A stretch of DNA of 64,000 nt from Semisulcospira habei (taxonomy: Eukaryota > Mollusca > Gastropoda > Semisulcospiridae), in NCBI GenBank assembly GCA_036245525.1, contig BTPG01000005.1, positions 117,681,884-117,745,883 on the forward strand, read 5' to 3'. The notes under the pieces are model-generated. The model saw only the letters and a list, made by a program, of their open reading frames with translations. It searched no databases and was not told the origin of the DNA. This document shows positions 9,080-18,814 of the stretch, piece after piece. Made by a program: the position numbers and the translations under genes. Positions within the stretch are counted from its first letter, which is position 1. Every line of letters starts with the position of its first letter.

Positions 9080-9110
9080 ATTAATTTATTCTTTTGTTTG
9101 TCCAATAAAA
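9080..9110 (+). promoter_or_regulatory. AT-rich start motif ahead of the 114-residue gene
   Basis: AATTTATT, then TTTGTTTGTCC, then AATAAAAATG leads into the start codon. It resembles the spacer before the polymerase gene, where TTATTTTGTC and GGACAAATAA form an inverted repeat. It may be a promoter, a polyadenylation signal of the upstream gene (AATAAA), or both. Confidence 0.45.
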
Positions 9111-9455
9111 ATGACAGACGGACAAATCATACAAGTGCTTGATCTCACACACCTTTTCAAAGATGTTATGCACTTTACTGACTTAATAACACCCAAACAG
9201 ACTTACATAAGCCTTTCAGCACCATCAGAAATATATGTTACATATAGTGTGACTTTGGATTATGTCGATGAGCATCCAGATGTGGAGTGCATGACAGTTG
9301 ATTTAAAGACACATACTTTTAAAGTTAATGATACCGACTATGGTTGGTTAGGGGAAATTTGTTATAGCATATTTAAACAACTACGTAAACTAAATGTTTA
9401 TATTGACAGTGTTACAGTTAATAAAGTGGTATTACACAAGGTGAGCCAGCGGTAA
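9111..9455 (+). CDS. Small Polinton protein of unknown function (114 aa)
   Basis: I do not recognise the family. It is a compact, strand-rich frame with no membrane segment and no Cys/His motif. It lies between the packaging ATPase and the polymerase on the same strand and shares the AATAAAAATG start context. The Polinton-2 homologue (39464-39862) is longer, about 132 residues, and diverges strongly in the middle, so this is the least conserved gene of the rightward cluster. The central alignment is anchored by VKVYD/FKVND and the C-terminal IFDQLRKL/IFKQLRKL block. Confidence 0.7.
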   Translation: MTDGQIIQVLDLTHLFKDVMHFTDLITPKQTYISLSAPSEIYVTYSVTLDYVDEHPDVECMTVDLKTHTFKVNDTDYGWLGEICYSIFKQLRKLNVYIDSVTVNKVVLHKVSQR

Positions 9456-9462
9456 TATTTTT

Positions 9463-9491
9463 TCATTTATTATTTTGTCGGACAAATAAAA
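9463..9491. promoter_or_regulatory. Palindromic promoter-like motif before PolB
   Basis: TTATTTTGTC followed by GGACAAATAA is a near-perfect inverted repeat centred about 15 bp before the ATG. The same sequence precedes the PolB start in Polinton-2 (39387-39412). The symmetry suggests a dimeric factor site or an RNA hairpin in the leader (inference). Confidence 0.5.
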
Positions 9492-12400
9492 ATGACGGAC
9501 AATGTTCAAAACCCTGGCTCATCTAGTTTAAGAAACGTGTTTCACACAACAAACTTACCCATATCCAATACTAATAATGTCTATGAATCAATAGAAAACT
9601 CTTTTTCTGTCATACAACAAAATCTTCTTACAGGCAGTGTAAAGATTCAGATTGTTGCAAAAATCGAATTCACTAGGGTGGACGGTGAAGTGATTGTATC
9701 GTACATATCAACAAGACAACACACTGTTAACACAAGAAGAGAATTGGAGAACGTGTTTAGAGACAGACTATTACCAGACTTCCTCCAGGCGATTGACAGT
9801 GCAAGAATGAAGGGGTCTGGTTGGCACGAAGGACATGTACATGAACTGCAACTAAAGCAGTCTAGGTATCATCCTATATTAGGTAAAGCATGGTTGCCAC
9901 TGCCAACAGAAGTAGTAAACAAAAAGGCTGTCGTCAACATACAGAACAATGACAACTATTGTTTCATGTGGTGTGTGCTTGCTAAACTACACTTTGTAAA
10001 GTCAAAACCAGAACGTGTATCTAACTACATCAAATTTGTAAATGAACTTGATTTTAGTGGCATTGAGTTCCCTGCTAAAATAGAGGACATAGACTTGTTT
10101 GAAAAACTAAATCCTGGTATATCTGTAAATGTGTATGTGTGGGATAATGAGTCTGTTGATAAGTTACAACCCATTAGAGTATCACCACTTGCTCCAACAT
10201 ATGGTCAGTCAGAAGATAAACATGTTGACATGTTGCTAATCGGCGATGACAATAACTTTCACTACACAATTATCAGGAGTATGTCACGTCTAATTCATAA
10301 TCATGTATCAAAATATGGTAGGAAACAGGAAGTGTGTAAAAGATGTTTACAAAGATTCTCTTCTATTGCTGTGGCGCACAAACATGTTTTACACTGCAGG
10401 TCAGCTGATGACATACAAACTGTACTTAAGTATCCAGATCCTGGTAGTCAAGTATATTTTAAAAACTATGGGAATCAACAAAAGTTGCCGTTTGTAGTGT
10501 ATGCAGATTTTGAATCATTAGTAGTGCCATATGAAGGTCCTGTTCCAGAATCATTACCAAAGACTATAAAGTTGAGTGACCAAGTGGTGTGTTCTTTTGG
10601 ATACATTATTGTTAGGTCAGACGGTTTGCATTCAGAGCCTGTTATCTACAGGGGTGAAAATGCAGCATGTCTGTTTTTAACAGAAATGAGACATCTGTAC
10701 AGTCAGGTAGTACAATATCTCACAACATGTCAGATGCCTTTGGTGATGACAGAAGAAGACAAATTAAAATTTGATACAGCTGAGACGTGTTGGATTTGCG
10801 AACAACCTCTGGGGGATGATAAAGTTCGTGACCATGATCACATAACTGGACGTTACAGAGGAGCTGCTCATAACAATTGTAACTTATTATTAAAAACAGA
10901 TCCCAAGACATATAAGTTACCAATCTTTTTCCACAATCTCAAAGGATATGATTCACACATTATCATGCAGGCTGTAGATGAGTCGTACAAAAACATAAGT
11001 TGTATTGCCCAGACAACTGAAAAATACTTAACTTTTAGGTTAGACAAATTAGCATTTTATGACTCCATGCAACATTTGTCTTTAGGGTTGGCTAGTCTGG
11101 CAGAAGGACTGACTGAGTATCCAATAACGAGTAAATATTTTGAGCCAGACTTGATTAAGAAAGGTGTGTATCCGTATGAGTACATTGATCACTGGGTTGT
11201 GTTTGAAGAAACAAGACTGCCACCAAAAGAGAAATTTTATTCTACACTAACTGGAAAAGGTATTTCTGACTCTGAATACCAACATGCACTTGATGCGTGG
11301 GGGAAGTTAGGGTGTCAGACGATTGGTGACTACCATGACCAGTACTTGAAAGCTGACGTTTGTTTGCTAGCAGACGTATTTGAAAGTTACCGTGAAAAGG
11401 GTTTGTTACACTACAAGCTTGACCCTGCTTGTTACATAACTAGTCCTGGCATGACATGGGATGCATTTTTGAAATCCAGTAAGATATTTATAGACCTGTT
11501 GTCTGATCGTACGATGGGTGAAATGGTGGAACGTGGATTGAGGGGAGGCATTAGTATTGCATCGAACAATTACGCCAGAGCCAACAACAAATATTTGGAC
11601 GCCCATGGTGACCTTGGCCGGGGGTTTGACCCCTCAAACTCTGGGTCAAGGTCATTCATTACGTACTTGGACGCTAATAATTTGTATGGCTGGGCGATGT
11701 GTGAATTATTGCCCTTGAAAAACTTTTGTCTGTATGATTTGTCACAGTATGATGTAACAGAGTCAGGGTTAACTAACAATATTATAAATCTTGATCGAAA
11801 CGACGCGAAGGGTTGGATCTTTGAAGTCGACCTAGAGTACCCACATCATCTACATGATTACCACAATGATTATCCCTTAGCAGTTGAGAAAATGAGTATG
11901 ACAGGAAAAAAAGAAGACACCAAACTTGTGCCAAATCTAAATGACAAATTCAATTACGTTTGTCACTACCGCTTGTTGCAGTTTTACATCAGACACGGGT
12001 TAGTACTAAAGAAAGTTCACAGAGGAATTCAATTTGATCAGAGTGCTTTCATGAAAGATTATATAATGAAGAACACAACCCTTCGTGCCAGAGACGGCAA
12101 CACTGCATTTGACAAAGACTTCTTTAAGCTTATGAACAATGCCTGTTTTGGCAAGACTATGGAAAATCCTCATCACAGAAAAGATGTGAGGCTTGTTACA
12201 ACTGAATCGGGTGCAATTAAACTTACAGGTAAGCCGCAGTACACAGGGTATAAAGAATTTCATTCATCATTGTATGCAGTGTCACTCAAAAAAAAGATAG
12301 TTAAACTGGACAAGCCAGTATTCATTGGTATGGCAATTCTTGAGTTGTCAAAACTGTTGATGCTTGAATTTTATTATGATTACTTCAAACCAAAGTATCC

Positions 12401-12983
12401 TGACTGCCGTCTGCTATACACTGACACTGACTCTATGATCATTGATGTGTGTACTGAAGACTTTTATGAAGACATGAAAACAGAGTTACACATGTATGAC
12501 ACATCTGATTACCCTAAAGACCACCCGCTGTTTAGCACACAAAACAAGAAAGTGCCTGGTAAGTTTAAGGATGAACTAAATGGTGTGCCTATAGTTGAGT
12601 ATGTTGGACTGAGATCAAAAATGTATTCTATACTGCACCAGAAAGGTAGTCAGTCAAAAGCCAAAGGTATCAAGAAAACAGCGATAAAAAATAAAGACAT
12701 TCGTCATGAACATTACAAGCAAGTGTTAGATGGTGCATTAATGCCTGATTATCCAAACAAGTCACTGAGATCAAACAAACATAATCTTGAAATAATTCAA
12801 ACACATAAGAAGTCACTTGCAGTTGGAGACACGAAACGTGTTTTTCACAGTAAGGAAAAAGCTTATGCACCAGGTCATTACAGGCTCAAGTTATCTGAAG
12901 ACATTTGTGATGAACTGGTTGATGAATTAATTGATGACTTAGTTACTGAAATGAGTAACGGTGTCTGGGGGAATAATCTGTAA
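9492..12983 (+). CDS. Protein-primed family B DNA polymerase (1163 aa)
   Basis: The enzyme would replicate the linear element from protein-capped ends. The exonuclease domain shows YADFESL (Asp339, Glu341) and FFHNLKGYDSH near 478-489. Polymerase motif A is LDANNLYGW (Asp727), motif B is NNACFGKTMEN (from 882), and motif C is YTDTDS (Asp978 and Asp980). An N-terminal zinc-finger-like CKRCLQRF and an inserted CWICEQ/DHDHITGRYRGAAH block (433-460), like an endonuclease VII/HNH zinc site, are typical of animal Polinton polymerases. Length is usual for the family. The 3' end overlaps the convergent integrase gene by 45 bp. The gene is intact here and broken in Polinton-2. Confidence 0.95.
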   Translation: MTDNVQNPGSSSLRNVFHTTNLPISNTNNVYESIENSFSVIQQNLLTGSVKIQIVAKIEFTRVDGEVIVSYISTRQHTVNTRRELENVFRDRLLPDFLQAIDSARMKGSGWHEGHVHELQLKQSRYHPILGKAWLPLPTEVVNKKAVVNIQNNDNYCFMWCVLAKLHFVKSKPERVSNYIKFVNELDFSGIEFPAKIEDIDLFEKLNPGISVNVYVWDNESVDKLQPIRVSPLAPTYGQSEDKHVDMLLIGDDNNFHYTIIRSMSRLIHNHVSKYGRKQEVCKRCLQRFSSIAVAHKHVLHCRSADDIQTVLKYPDPGSQVYFKNYGNQQKLPFVVYADFESLVVPYEGPVPESLPKTIKLSDQVVCSFGYIIVRSDGLHSEPVIYRGENAACLFLTEMRHLYSQVVQYLTTCQMPLVMTEEDKLKFDTAETCWICEQPLGDDKVRDHDHITGRYRGAAHNNCNLLLKTDPKTYKLPIFFHNLKGYDSHIIMQAVDESYKNISCIAQTTEKYLTFRLDKLAFYDSMQHLSLGLASLAEGLTEYPITSKYFEPDLIKKGVYPYEYIDHWVVFEETRLPPKEKFYSTLTGKGISDSEYQHALDAWGKLGCQTIGDYHDQYLKADVCLLADVFESYREKGLLHYKLDPACYITSPGMTWDAFLKSSKIFIDLLSDRTMGEMVERGLRGGISIASNNYARANNKYLDAHGDLGRGFDPSNSGSRSFITYLDANNLYGWAMCELLPLKNFCLYDLSQYDVTESGLTNNIINLDRNDAKGWIFEVDLEYPHHLHDYHNDYPLAVEKMSMTGKKEDTKLVPNLNDKFNYVCHYRLLQFYIRHGLVLKKVHRGIQFDQSAFMKDYIMKNTTLRARDGNTAFDKDFFKLMNNACFGKTMENPHHRKDVRLVTTESGAIKLTGKPQYTGYKEFHSSLYAVSLKKKIVKLDKPVFIGMAILELSKLLMLEFYYDYFKPKYPDCRLLYTDTDSMIIDVCTEDFYEDMKTELHMYDTSDYPKDHPLFSTQNKKVPGKFKDELNGVPIVEYVGLRSKMYSILHQKGSQSKAKGIKKTAIKNKDIRHEHYKQVLDGALMPDYPNKSLRSNKHNLEIIQTHKKSLAVGDTKRVFHSKEKAYAPGHYRLKLSEDICDELVDELIDDLVTEMSNGVWGNNL

Positions 12984-13904
12984 TTCTTCTCTGACAAATG
13001 CCCTCTGGGGTGCAGGGTCATACAGGTAATATATTGTTGCGTCTGCGCCGGGAATTATTTTTTTTATATTGTGTACAGACGTTGACCAGATGGGGTCTGT
13101 TGCCCTGCGTCTGTCGTCGTTCTCAGCTTCACCTGGTTGATATAAATATCTCACCTGTTTAGTAAATAAACTTGTGTCTGGAGGTGGGGTTGGTCCTGTT
13201 TTTGGCTCTGTAATTGTTTTCAATTTAATAGCATCAGCAGGTTTTGGGTGTCCTTCGTTGTTCATTGCTTTTATCACATGTGGTAATCGCTTAACCCACT
13301 CAGTGTTACGGGTGTCATGCATGAGTTCCTTAGAATACTGGTAACTGAAAAGTCTTTCCGATAACTGTTTGTTAAAGTTTTCAACAATTGCCTGTGATCT
13401 GTGCACGCCTGGAATACCACGTCTGACCAGTACGCCATGCTTCGCAAATAACTGATTAACTGCGCCCTTAAATTCTGATCCATCATCAACCTGCACTAGT
13501 CTGGGGTATCTTAAAGGGCCTCTTTTATAGATACTAGATAAAGCAGTCGCAACAGTGTTAGCAGTTTTGTCAGATATGGGTTCAGCGTCTTTGTACCTTG
13601 AAGCAATGTCTACAACAGTTAATGCATATTTGTATCGTTTCTTTCTTATTGTGTCATGCGGAAGAAACAGGAGGTCCATTTGGTGCGTGTCATTAGGTGT
13701 TGTGTTCTCAAAATGGGGCCTCGTTATCTTTCTTGGAGCAGGAAGATATATCTGCCAAATTGCCTGTCTCTGTAACCATTGCTTGACTTGATTGAGTGAT
13801 ATATCTCCGCCCACAGCGGCATGTAATTTCTGAATAGCTGTTGCTCCTTTCCAATAGCCTGATGGAGAGTAATATATTTTTGATAGTTTATTTTCGGCTG
13901 CCAT
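12939..13904 (-). CDS. Retrovirus-like (rve) integrase of Polinton (321 aa)
   Basis: The enzyme would insert the element and produce the 5-bp duplication seen at its ends. The catalytic triad is visible as Asp76 (HQMDLLFLP), Asp140 (VQVDDGSEF) and Glu175 (AIVENFNKQ), with the canonical 35-residue spacing between the second and third. The C-terminal part (YLYQPGE...IWSTSVHNIKKI) is a small basic beta-rich domain like those that bind DNA or chromatin. I placed the start at the ATG at 13904, which overlaps the upstream 144-residue gene by 17 bp; the longer frame starts inside that gene. The Polinton-2 copy is intact. Confidence 0.95.
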   Translation of the reverse strand: MAAENKLSKIYYSPSGYWKGATAIQKLHAAVGGDISLNQVKQWLQRQAIWQIYLPAPRKITRPHFENTTPNDTHQMDLLFLPHDTIRKKRYKYALTVVDIASRYKDAEPISDKTANTVATALSSIYKRGPLRYPRLVQVDDGSEFKGAVNQLFAKHGVLVRRGIPGVHRSQAIVENFNKQLSERLFSYQYSKELMHDTRNTEWVKRLPHVIKAMNNEGHPKPADAIKLKTITEPKTGPTPPPDTSLFTKQVRYLYQPGEAENDDRRRATDPIWSTSVHNIKKIIPGADATIYYLYDPAPQRAFVREELQIIPPDTVTHFSN

Positions 13905-14322
13905 TTTTTCTAGCAATGAAAACTCCTGTAAAATAAACAAATGTCATTCCCACTAGAACAAAGATTATCTCCCCGTTTCTTTGTTGTGTGCTTGGTTTGT
14001 AATAGTCACTTAGTTTCGGTTTCGGGATAGACATGTCATTACCAGTGACTAAAAAATACTCACGGATTGCGTCGTCTGTATTTGAAAACGTATGTTGTGC
14101 GTGACCTTCAAGCCTGAGTTTTTCATTGATGAAATCAAGTTTCTCAATTCTATTCTTTTCATATTCCTGCTGGGCTTGTGCGAGTTTTTCAGATGCTTCA
14201 TTGTGACGTTTCATTTCTTCCGCTGATTCCTCTCTACCCATTTTAGAAAAGAGATAATTAGAGCCACTAAAAGCCAATGCGTTAACAACTGCCCCACCAA
14301 TCATAATAGCTATCGTCGCCAT
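13888..14322 (-). CDS. Conserved Polinton two-helix membrane protein (144 aa)
   Basis: The N-terminus is hydrophobic (ATIAIMIGGAVVNALAF), a charged coiled region follows (EEMKRHNEASEKLAQAQQEY), and the C-terminus has a second hydrophobic helix (GEIIFVLVGMTFVYFTGVFI). The layout recurs in Polintons of cnidarians and molluscs; the function is unknown, with a virion membrane role as a possibility. The stop lies inside the integrase start, and the 76-residue gene ends 11 bp upstream of its ATG, so these genes are tightly packed. Confidence 0.8.
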   Translation of the reverse strand: MATIAIMIGGAVVNALAFSGSNYLFSKMGREESAEEMKRHNEASEKLAQAQQEYEKNRIEKLDFINEKLRLEGHAQHTFSNTDDAIREYFLVTGNDMSIPKPKLSDYYKPSTQQRNGEIIFVLVGMTFVYFTGVFIARKNGSRK

Positions 14323-14333
14323 ATTATTTTTAT

Positions 14334-14564
14334 TTACATAGAAACATTTTCTGGAATAATTCCCTGCTTGACAAGAAAATCTTTTGTCGCAATAGACGCT
14401 GTGACAACTACAATTAGCTTAGCACTGTCTTCAAAGTCAAGTCTTCTCAAGTCTGCTGATTTCATTTTGAGTAGACTTTTTCCTAGCATAGAATAAGCTA
14501 CTGCTAATCCACTGATTACGGCAGAGTGATACACAAGGTTCATCATGTTCTTTGTGTCATTCAT
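14334..14564 (-). CDS. Small conserved Polinton membrane protein (76 aa)
   Basis: One or two hydrophobic stretches (VYHSAVISGLAVAYSMLG and LIVVVTASIATKDFLV) are separated by a charged loop (KSADLRRLDFEDSAK). I recognise the pattern (YSMLGKSLLKMKSADL and KQGIIPENV) from other animal Polintons; its function is unknown. The Polinton-2 copy differs at only a few residues, which points to purifying selection or a recent common source. Confidence 0.8.
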   Translation of the reverse strand: MNDTKNMMNLVYHSAVISGLAVAYSMLGKSLLKMKSADLRRLDFEDSAKLIVVVTASIATKDFLVKQGIIPENVSM

Positions 14565-14599
14565 TTCTTAGGCAAGAAAAATTAAAATAATATTTTTAT

Positions 14600-15073
14600 T
14601 TACTGCATATAAAATGGGTCAACGGCTTTGGGTGTTACTGGTAATGTGGCGACTTCTGGTTTTGTTTTTGGAGTGTCTGATTTTTTGGTCACTGTACGAG
14701 TCTGTGGTTTGTATTTTTTGTATAATTGATAACCTACGTAACCAAATCCGACAACAAATCCGGCAATTATATATTTTGTTGATTGAGGTTCGGGGTCAGG
14801 GTCAGGGCGGGGGTCAGACTTAGTTGTTTGTCTCTCACTTTGATGAGGGTGTGACAGACCTGGCTGTCCTGACGGTAGTGTCACCAATGATGTTATTGAC
14901 TGTGGGTCAGTTACATGTACCTTTTGCAGTAGTTCTAACTTTCTTTGTTTGTTCAATGCAGCTACTCTCTTTCCAGCCTCAACCCTCCCTGGACTTTTAG
15001 CCTTAGTCACAGTTTGAACCTGTGTCAAAACAGGGTCGGGGTTCGGTTGTGGAGTCATCTGGGTTTCGTCCAT
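14600..15073 (-). CDS. Polinton single-pass membrane protein (157 aa)
   Basis: A hydrophilic, Pro/Gln/Thr-rich N-terminus contains the basic segment PGRVEAGKRVAALNKQRKL, a block I associate with Polinton proteins of this position. A single hydrophobic helix near residues 100-118 (YIIAGFVVGFGYVGYQLY) is followed by a basic tail with repeated Thr/Lys. The start overlaps the upstream 175-residue gene by 71 bp in another frame, and this overlap is kept in Polinton-2. The function is unknown. Confidence 0.75.
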   Translation of the reverse strand: MDETQMTPQPNPDPVLTQVQTVTKAKSPGRVEAGKRVAALNKQRKLELLQKVHVTDPQSITSLVTLPSGQPGLSHPHQSERQTTKSDPRPDPDPEPQSTKYIIAGFVVGFGYVGYQLYKKYKPQTRTVTKKSDTPKTKPEVATLPVTPKAVDPFYMQ

Positions 15074-15530
15074 TTTCTTCTGCAGTAAAATTTATTTTTG
15101 AGAAATCAATATGGCTCCCAGTAACTAGTAATGTTACGACAGGAGCAAGGTAATTTCCGAACTTGTAAAACATGACACATGCTAATTTGCCAATTGAACT
15201 TGAAACAATAGGATTACTTTCAAGGTCACGTGATAAACTGTCACTATCCACAGGTAGAAAGTGACTCACTGCTTTTGTGTATAGGCATACAAGAGATCGA
15301 CTCAAATCACGAGTCATTAGTGAGGCAATGTGGTTTTCATATTTAGAATGAAGCTTGATTAGTTCATCAGAGCTTAGAGATTCAATATCCTCTGTCATGT
15401 ATTGTCTACCCAGATAAGCCTTTGATTTGCCTGAGACAATTACAGACAAAAGCCGCTGTTTTTTGGAGTCTAAGTCTTTGTTCTCTACAGCATTGATATC
15501 ATTTAATAGAAGGAGTTCGTCTTGGTTCAT
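15003..15530 (-). CDS. Conserved Polinton protein (175 aa)
   Basis: This is the first gene of the leftward integrase-side cluster. The N-terminal half is charged and helical (MTEDIESLSSDELIKLHSKY). The C-terminal half has the block LVCLYTKAVSHFLPVDSD and a hydrophobic segment (FGNYLAPVVTLLVTGSHIDF), matching a family seen in other animal Polintons at this position. No enzymatic motif is visible. The C-terminus is encoded over the start of the next gene. The Polinton-2 copy is interrupted by a repeat insertion. Confidence 0.75.
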   Translation of the reverse strand: MNQDELLLLNDINAVENKDLDSKKQRLLSVIVSGKSKAYLGRQYMTEDIESLSSDELIKLHSKYENHIASLMTRDLSRSLVCLYTKAVSHFLPVDSDSLSRDLESNPIVSSSIGKLACVMFYKFGNYLAPVVTLLVTGSHIDFSKINFTAEENGRNPDDSTTEPRPCFDTGSNCD

Positions 15531-16732
15531 TTATAATGTAATTAAAAAAAATTAAAAACAAAAAACAAAAATTGTTATCAAGCAAAATCATGTTTCCTAG
15601 GAAGTACATTAATAGTACATTTGTACCATTCAGCAAAATGTAGCCAATAGTTTTTGAGTTTACCCCAGACCAATATTGTGTCTCTCTCAGTGGGCTTATA
15701 AATGACATGTTTCTCAGATTTCAATTGTAATGTCATGTACAATAACCCTGTCCTTTTAAGCAAACAAACCTGACACAGTATTGGCGATTATTGGCTTTGC
15801 AGTAAATTATAAATCACAACCTGGCCAAGTGAGGGCCAAATGAAACACCAAGACAGTAACATAGACAGTAACTTGATAATTTTACCCATAACTTGAGCAC
15901 CAGAAAAAGGAAGGAATCACCCATGTTCAATAACAAAAATTTCTGAGGGAAGTAATTTTGTAAAAATTTCAGCAAGACAAAAACGTTACTTCCCTTGCTC
16001 TATTAAATTATGCTTTAATTCTTGACTAAAGTACATTTTTTGTCAAAATTAAATAACAAATTGTGCAAATAATTACAATAGATAATAGAATAAAAATGTT
16101 GTTATTTGATTTTGTTAAAACAATGAGTGATTTGTTTTTTTATAAAACCAAATTAAACATTATTTTGTAATTACTTTTTTGTCACTTTAACACCTGCTTA
16201 AATGTTTTTTCAAGTACAAGAACACACTCGCTAACAATGTTTCTTATAGCCATGTTTTTAGGGTATTGACTCAGAAATAATGGTATAAATGGCTTTTTTC
16301 TTAAAGCCTGAGGCTAACTAGCGTGGATTGTGTACTTGAGTGATTTGTATGAGGGCTCTCAACTCTCAGCCACAGGTGGGTTTACCCGCATGCGTCACTC
16401 CACAAATGCATGACTTGTTGACGACGGGATGTATTAAGCTGACACCTCTCAGCTATAAGCTTGCTGCATTTAAAAAGATATGTCCCTTACCTCAACTGTG
16501 ACATGTGGTGTGTGGCGTTAAGGGCAGAGATTTACTAGTGTTTGTCAGTTGTCATAAGCGCAGACCTAAACCAGCAAGGGTAAAAGGTATTATGATTACT
16601 GTCTTTATGACGGGCCTCTCTCTGTGTGAGGTGGAAAAAGAGAGAGCTATTGTGTGTGTCCGAGGTATTTCCGTGTGTGCGCGTGCGTGTGCGTGTTTGT
16701 GTGTGTGCGCGTGTGTACATATGTGTGCGCGC

Positions 16733-16787
<55 letters not shown>

Positions 16788-18480
16788 TGTGCGCCGTACC
16801 GGCACTGCAGTACGCAGAAAACCGAGACACCTCACAGAACCTGTTCTACGAGTCTACGTGTCTACGTGTTGGAGCGCTAGAAATTTCACGTTCTTAAAAG
16901 TCTGAGAACTTTTTCATGCTCAGATAAAACCGGATCGATTCTTTTAATCCATACATAGTGCTCTAATCCATTCATGGAATTTCAAAAATATCCGGCTGAG
17001 CAATGGCGGCTGCTCTGTCATACCGGTTAGTAGTTGGCTGTATGTGTGCCTATTTTGTTTGTGTCTGTGTTAGTGTATATATATGTGTTTGTGTATATGT
17101 ATATGTGTGTATATGTATGTGTGTGTGTGAGTGTGTGTGTGTGTGTGTTTATGTGTTTGTGTGTGTGTACGTGTATGTTTATTTATGTGTTTGTGTGTGT
17201 GTGCGTATGTGTGCGTGCTCTCGTTACCATGTTTATTTAATACCACCCGGTCGATTCCCTCGGCAGAAGTGTCAAAGTTCGTGATTACTTTAAGATATTG
17301 AATAAAGTGGTTTCCAAAAACGGACAATTTATCGCTTTCGGCATTCACACTTAACAGTCACTCGTAGCACAGTCTAGCAATTCTAACTATACAAATACAT
17401 CAAAAACTTGTTTTAACCCATATCATACTGAGGCTAAAAGCTTCAAATTTGTACACTGCCATATGCAAGCTACTTTATAGTACTTACAGATAGAGATATA
17501 GACCAATGGCTTTAGTTCAAGGGTGGTGCCAGAATAGCTTGGCACCTAGAACTATTTTAGTCAGTGCATTCAGATTGTGCGTCCTTTTATGCGCAGATAA
17601 GTCAATAGCAACAGCAACAGCAACGCGCGCGTACATAGAAACGCCGAGGCTTTTGTCCACTCATGGGCTGATTCAAAAAGCACTAGTGTACCTGTTTGCA
17701 CTTAGATGTCTGCATAGACTTCTAAAGATATGTTATAAACAGAAATTATACATACGAGTACTGTGTGTACACAGTGAGAGTTATGCGTCTGTTAGTTTCC
17801 AATCGAAAATGTTGTGAAACGGAGCTCATGTGAATCTATGAATCTAGACCTCAATGAACAGTGGTAGACAAGATTTAAAAGGCCTGTGATAAAAAGTGTT
17901 ATCTGTGTCGTTTTACATCAGTGTCACAGTCAATAAAATAGCTTTTGTCATAACAAGCCATTATGTTCGGGCTGTGCCCGACGCTTTGTGTACACAGTGA
18001 GAGGGTAGGCTAACTGGTATAGAAAATCGTGTTCCTCGGAAATCGACTCTGACAGTGTATATCACATGAAATGTTATTTTATGTAGATAGTGTGTGATTG
18101 TGTATGTGTGTGTGTATGTATGTGTTACCTACCTCTACAAAATCAGATGAGATTTTCTGGTCCCACTATTTAACATGGTCCCATCGATTTTCTGAAAAGT
18201 CAGACGAACAACTCTTTTCCAGCACATGTGCAGGAATTGACAAGTTTTGAACACGACCTGAGCAGAGCTGTTTTCAAAGAGGTTTTCAATAAAGCTGCAC
18301 TGAGCCACCTTTTGTTAATAAGTCGCGGCGACCTGTCCCCCCACTGACTGCACTGAAAAGAGTCAGTTTGTTTTGTCAAGCGTGAACTGGAATATTATGT
18401 GTTAAACAGAGCTTGCGAGTTTTTCGGAAATCGACTCTGACAGTATTGAGAGACAATGAGGAGTAATTTTTTAATTATTT
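15531..18480. other. Polinton-1 noncoding end with GT-rich microsatellites
   Basis: About 2.9 kb without a convincing gene. Up to about 16.5 kb it is AT-rich. GT/GC microsatellites lie at about 16650-16790 and 17040-17215, and all frames across them are low-complexity. Blocks at 16790-17040 and 17620-17990 match, in reverse orientation, 29950-30230 and 29690-29770 of Polinton-2. The region is therefore an old shared part of the element, not a later insertion, and may hold replication, packaging or transcription signals (inference). Confidence 0.7.
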
Positions 18481-18809
18481 GGGGTGTGTAAAAAGTCATT
18501 AGTCTATTATAGATTGCACTGTCAGGATTTTGGTTTGATTTGAGAGAAACAACAGTGTGGACGTTAACGACCGTAATTAGTTAATTATTGGGGTTAATTA
18601 AGACAATGGGTCTCAGAAATGAACTATTCTCGACTGGAAATGGTCATCATTTTTTTTTAAAAAAACAATGTGTGATTAGGTTTTGTCAGAGACAATAGTT
18701 AGAATCCGGGAAAAATGAAAGGTGACGTCACACGAGTGTTTTGTTATCAAAAAACGTAAAAAGATGACGTCGTCAAAAAATCTCTTGTATTGTACTTTCT
18801 TATTTCTCT
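18481..18809. repeat. Polinton-1 right terminal inverted repeat
   Basis: This is the inverted match of 1550-1877. It ends CTTATTTCTCT at 18809, followed by the target duplication GCGGG and the interrupted DIRS sequence. Confidence 0.95.
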
Positions 18810-18814
18810 GCGGG

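Larger units (their letters stand above)
1550..18809. mobile_element. Polinton-1, near-complete Polinton/Maverick (adintovirus-like) element
   Basis: The 17.26-kb element has terminal inverted repeats of about 328 bp starting AGAGAAATAAG and is flanked by the 5-bp duplication GCGGG (1545-1549 and 18810-18814). Five to six bp duplications are typical of Polinton integrases. It encodes 15 frames, including protein-primed PolB, a D,D35E integrase, a packaging ATPase, and hexon-like and penton-like capsid proteins, so virion formation is plausible. Coding genes occupy about 2.1-15.5 kb, and 15.5-18.5 kb is noncoding. Only one clear frameshift is seen, in the 403-residue gene. The 3' end of the penton-side cluster faces the left terminus. 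Confidence 0.95.

Noticed and set aside
11406..12870. Minus-strand frames inside PolB
   Set aside because: They are shadows of the polymerase frame and not conserved as proteins.
15499..15763. Additional leftward Polinton genes upstream of the 175-residue gene
   Set aside because: The corresponding stretch of Polinton-2 (32100-32300) does not conserve the frame.
16505..17350. Long overlapping frames in both directions across GT-rich tracts
   Set aside because: They encode only Cys/Val or Thr/His dipeptide runs from the microsatellites and are not conserved in Polinton-2.
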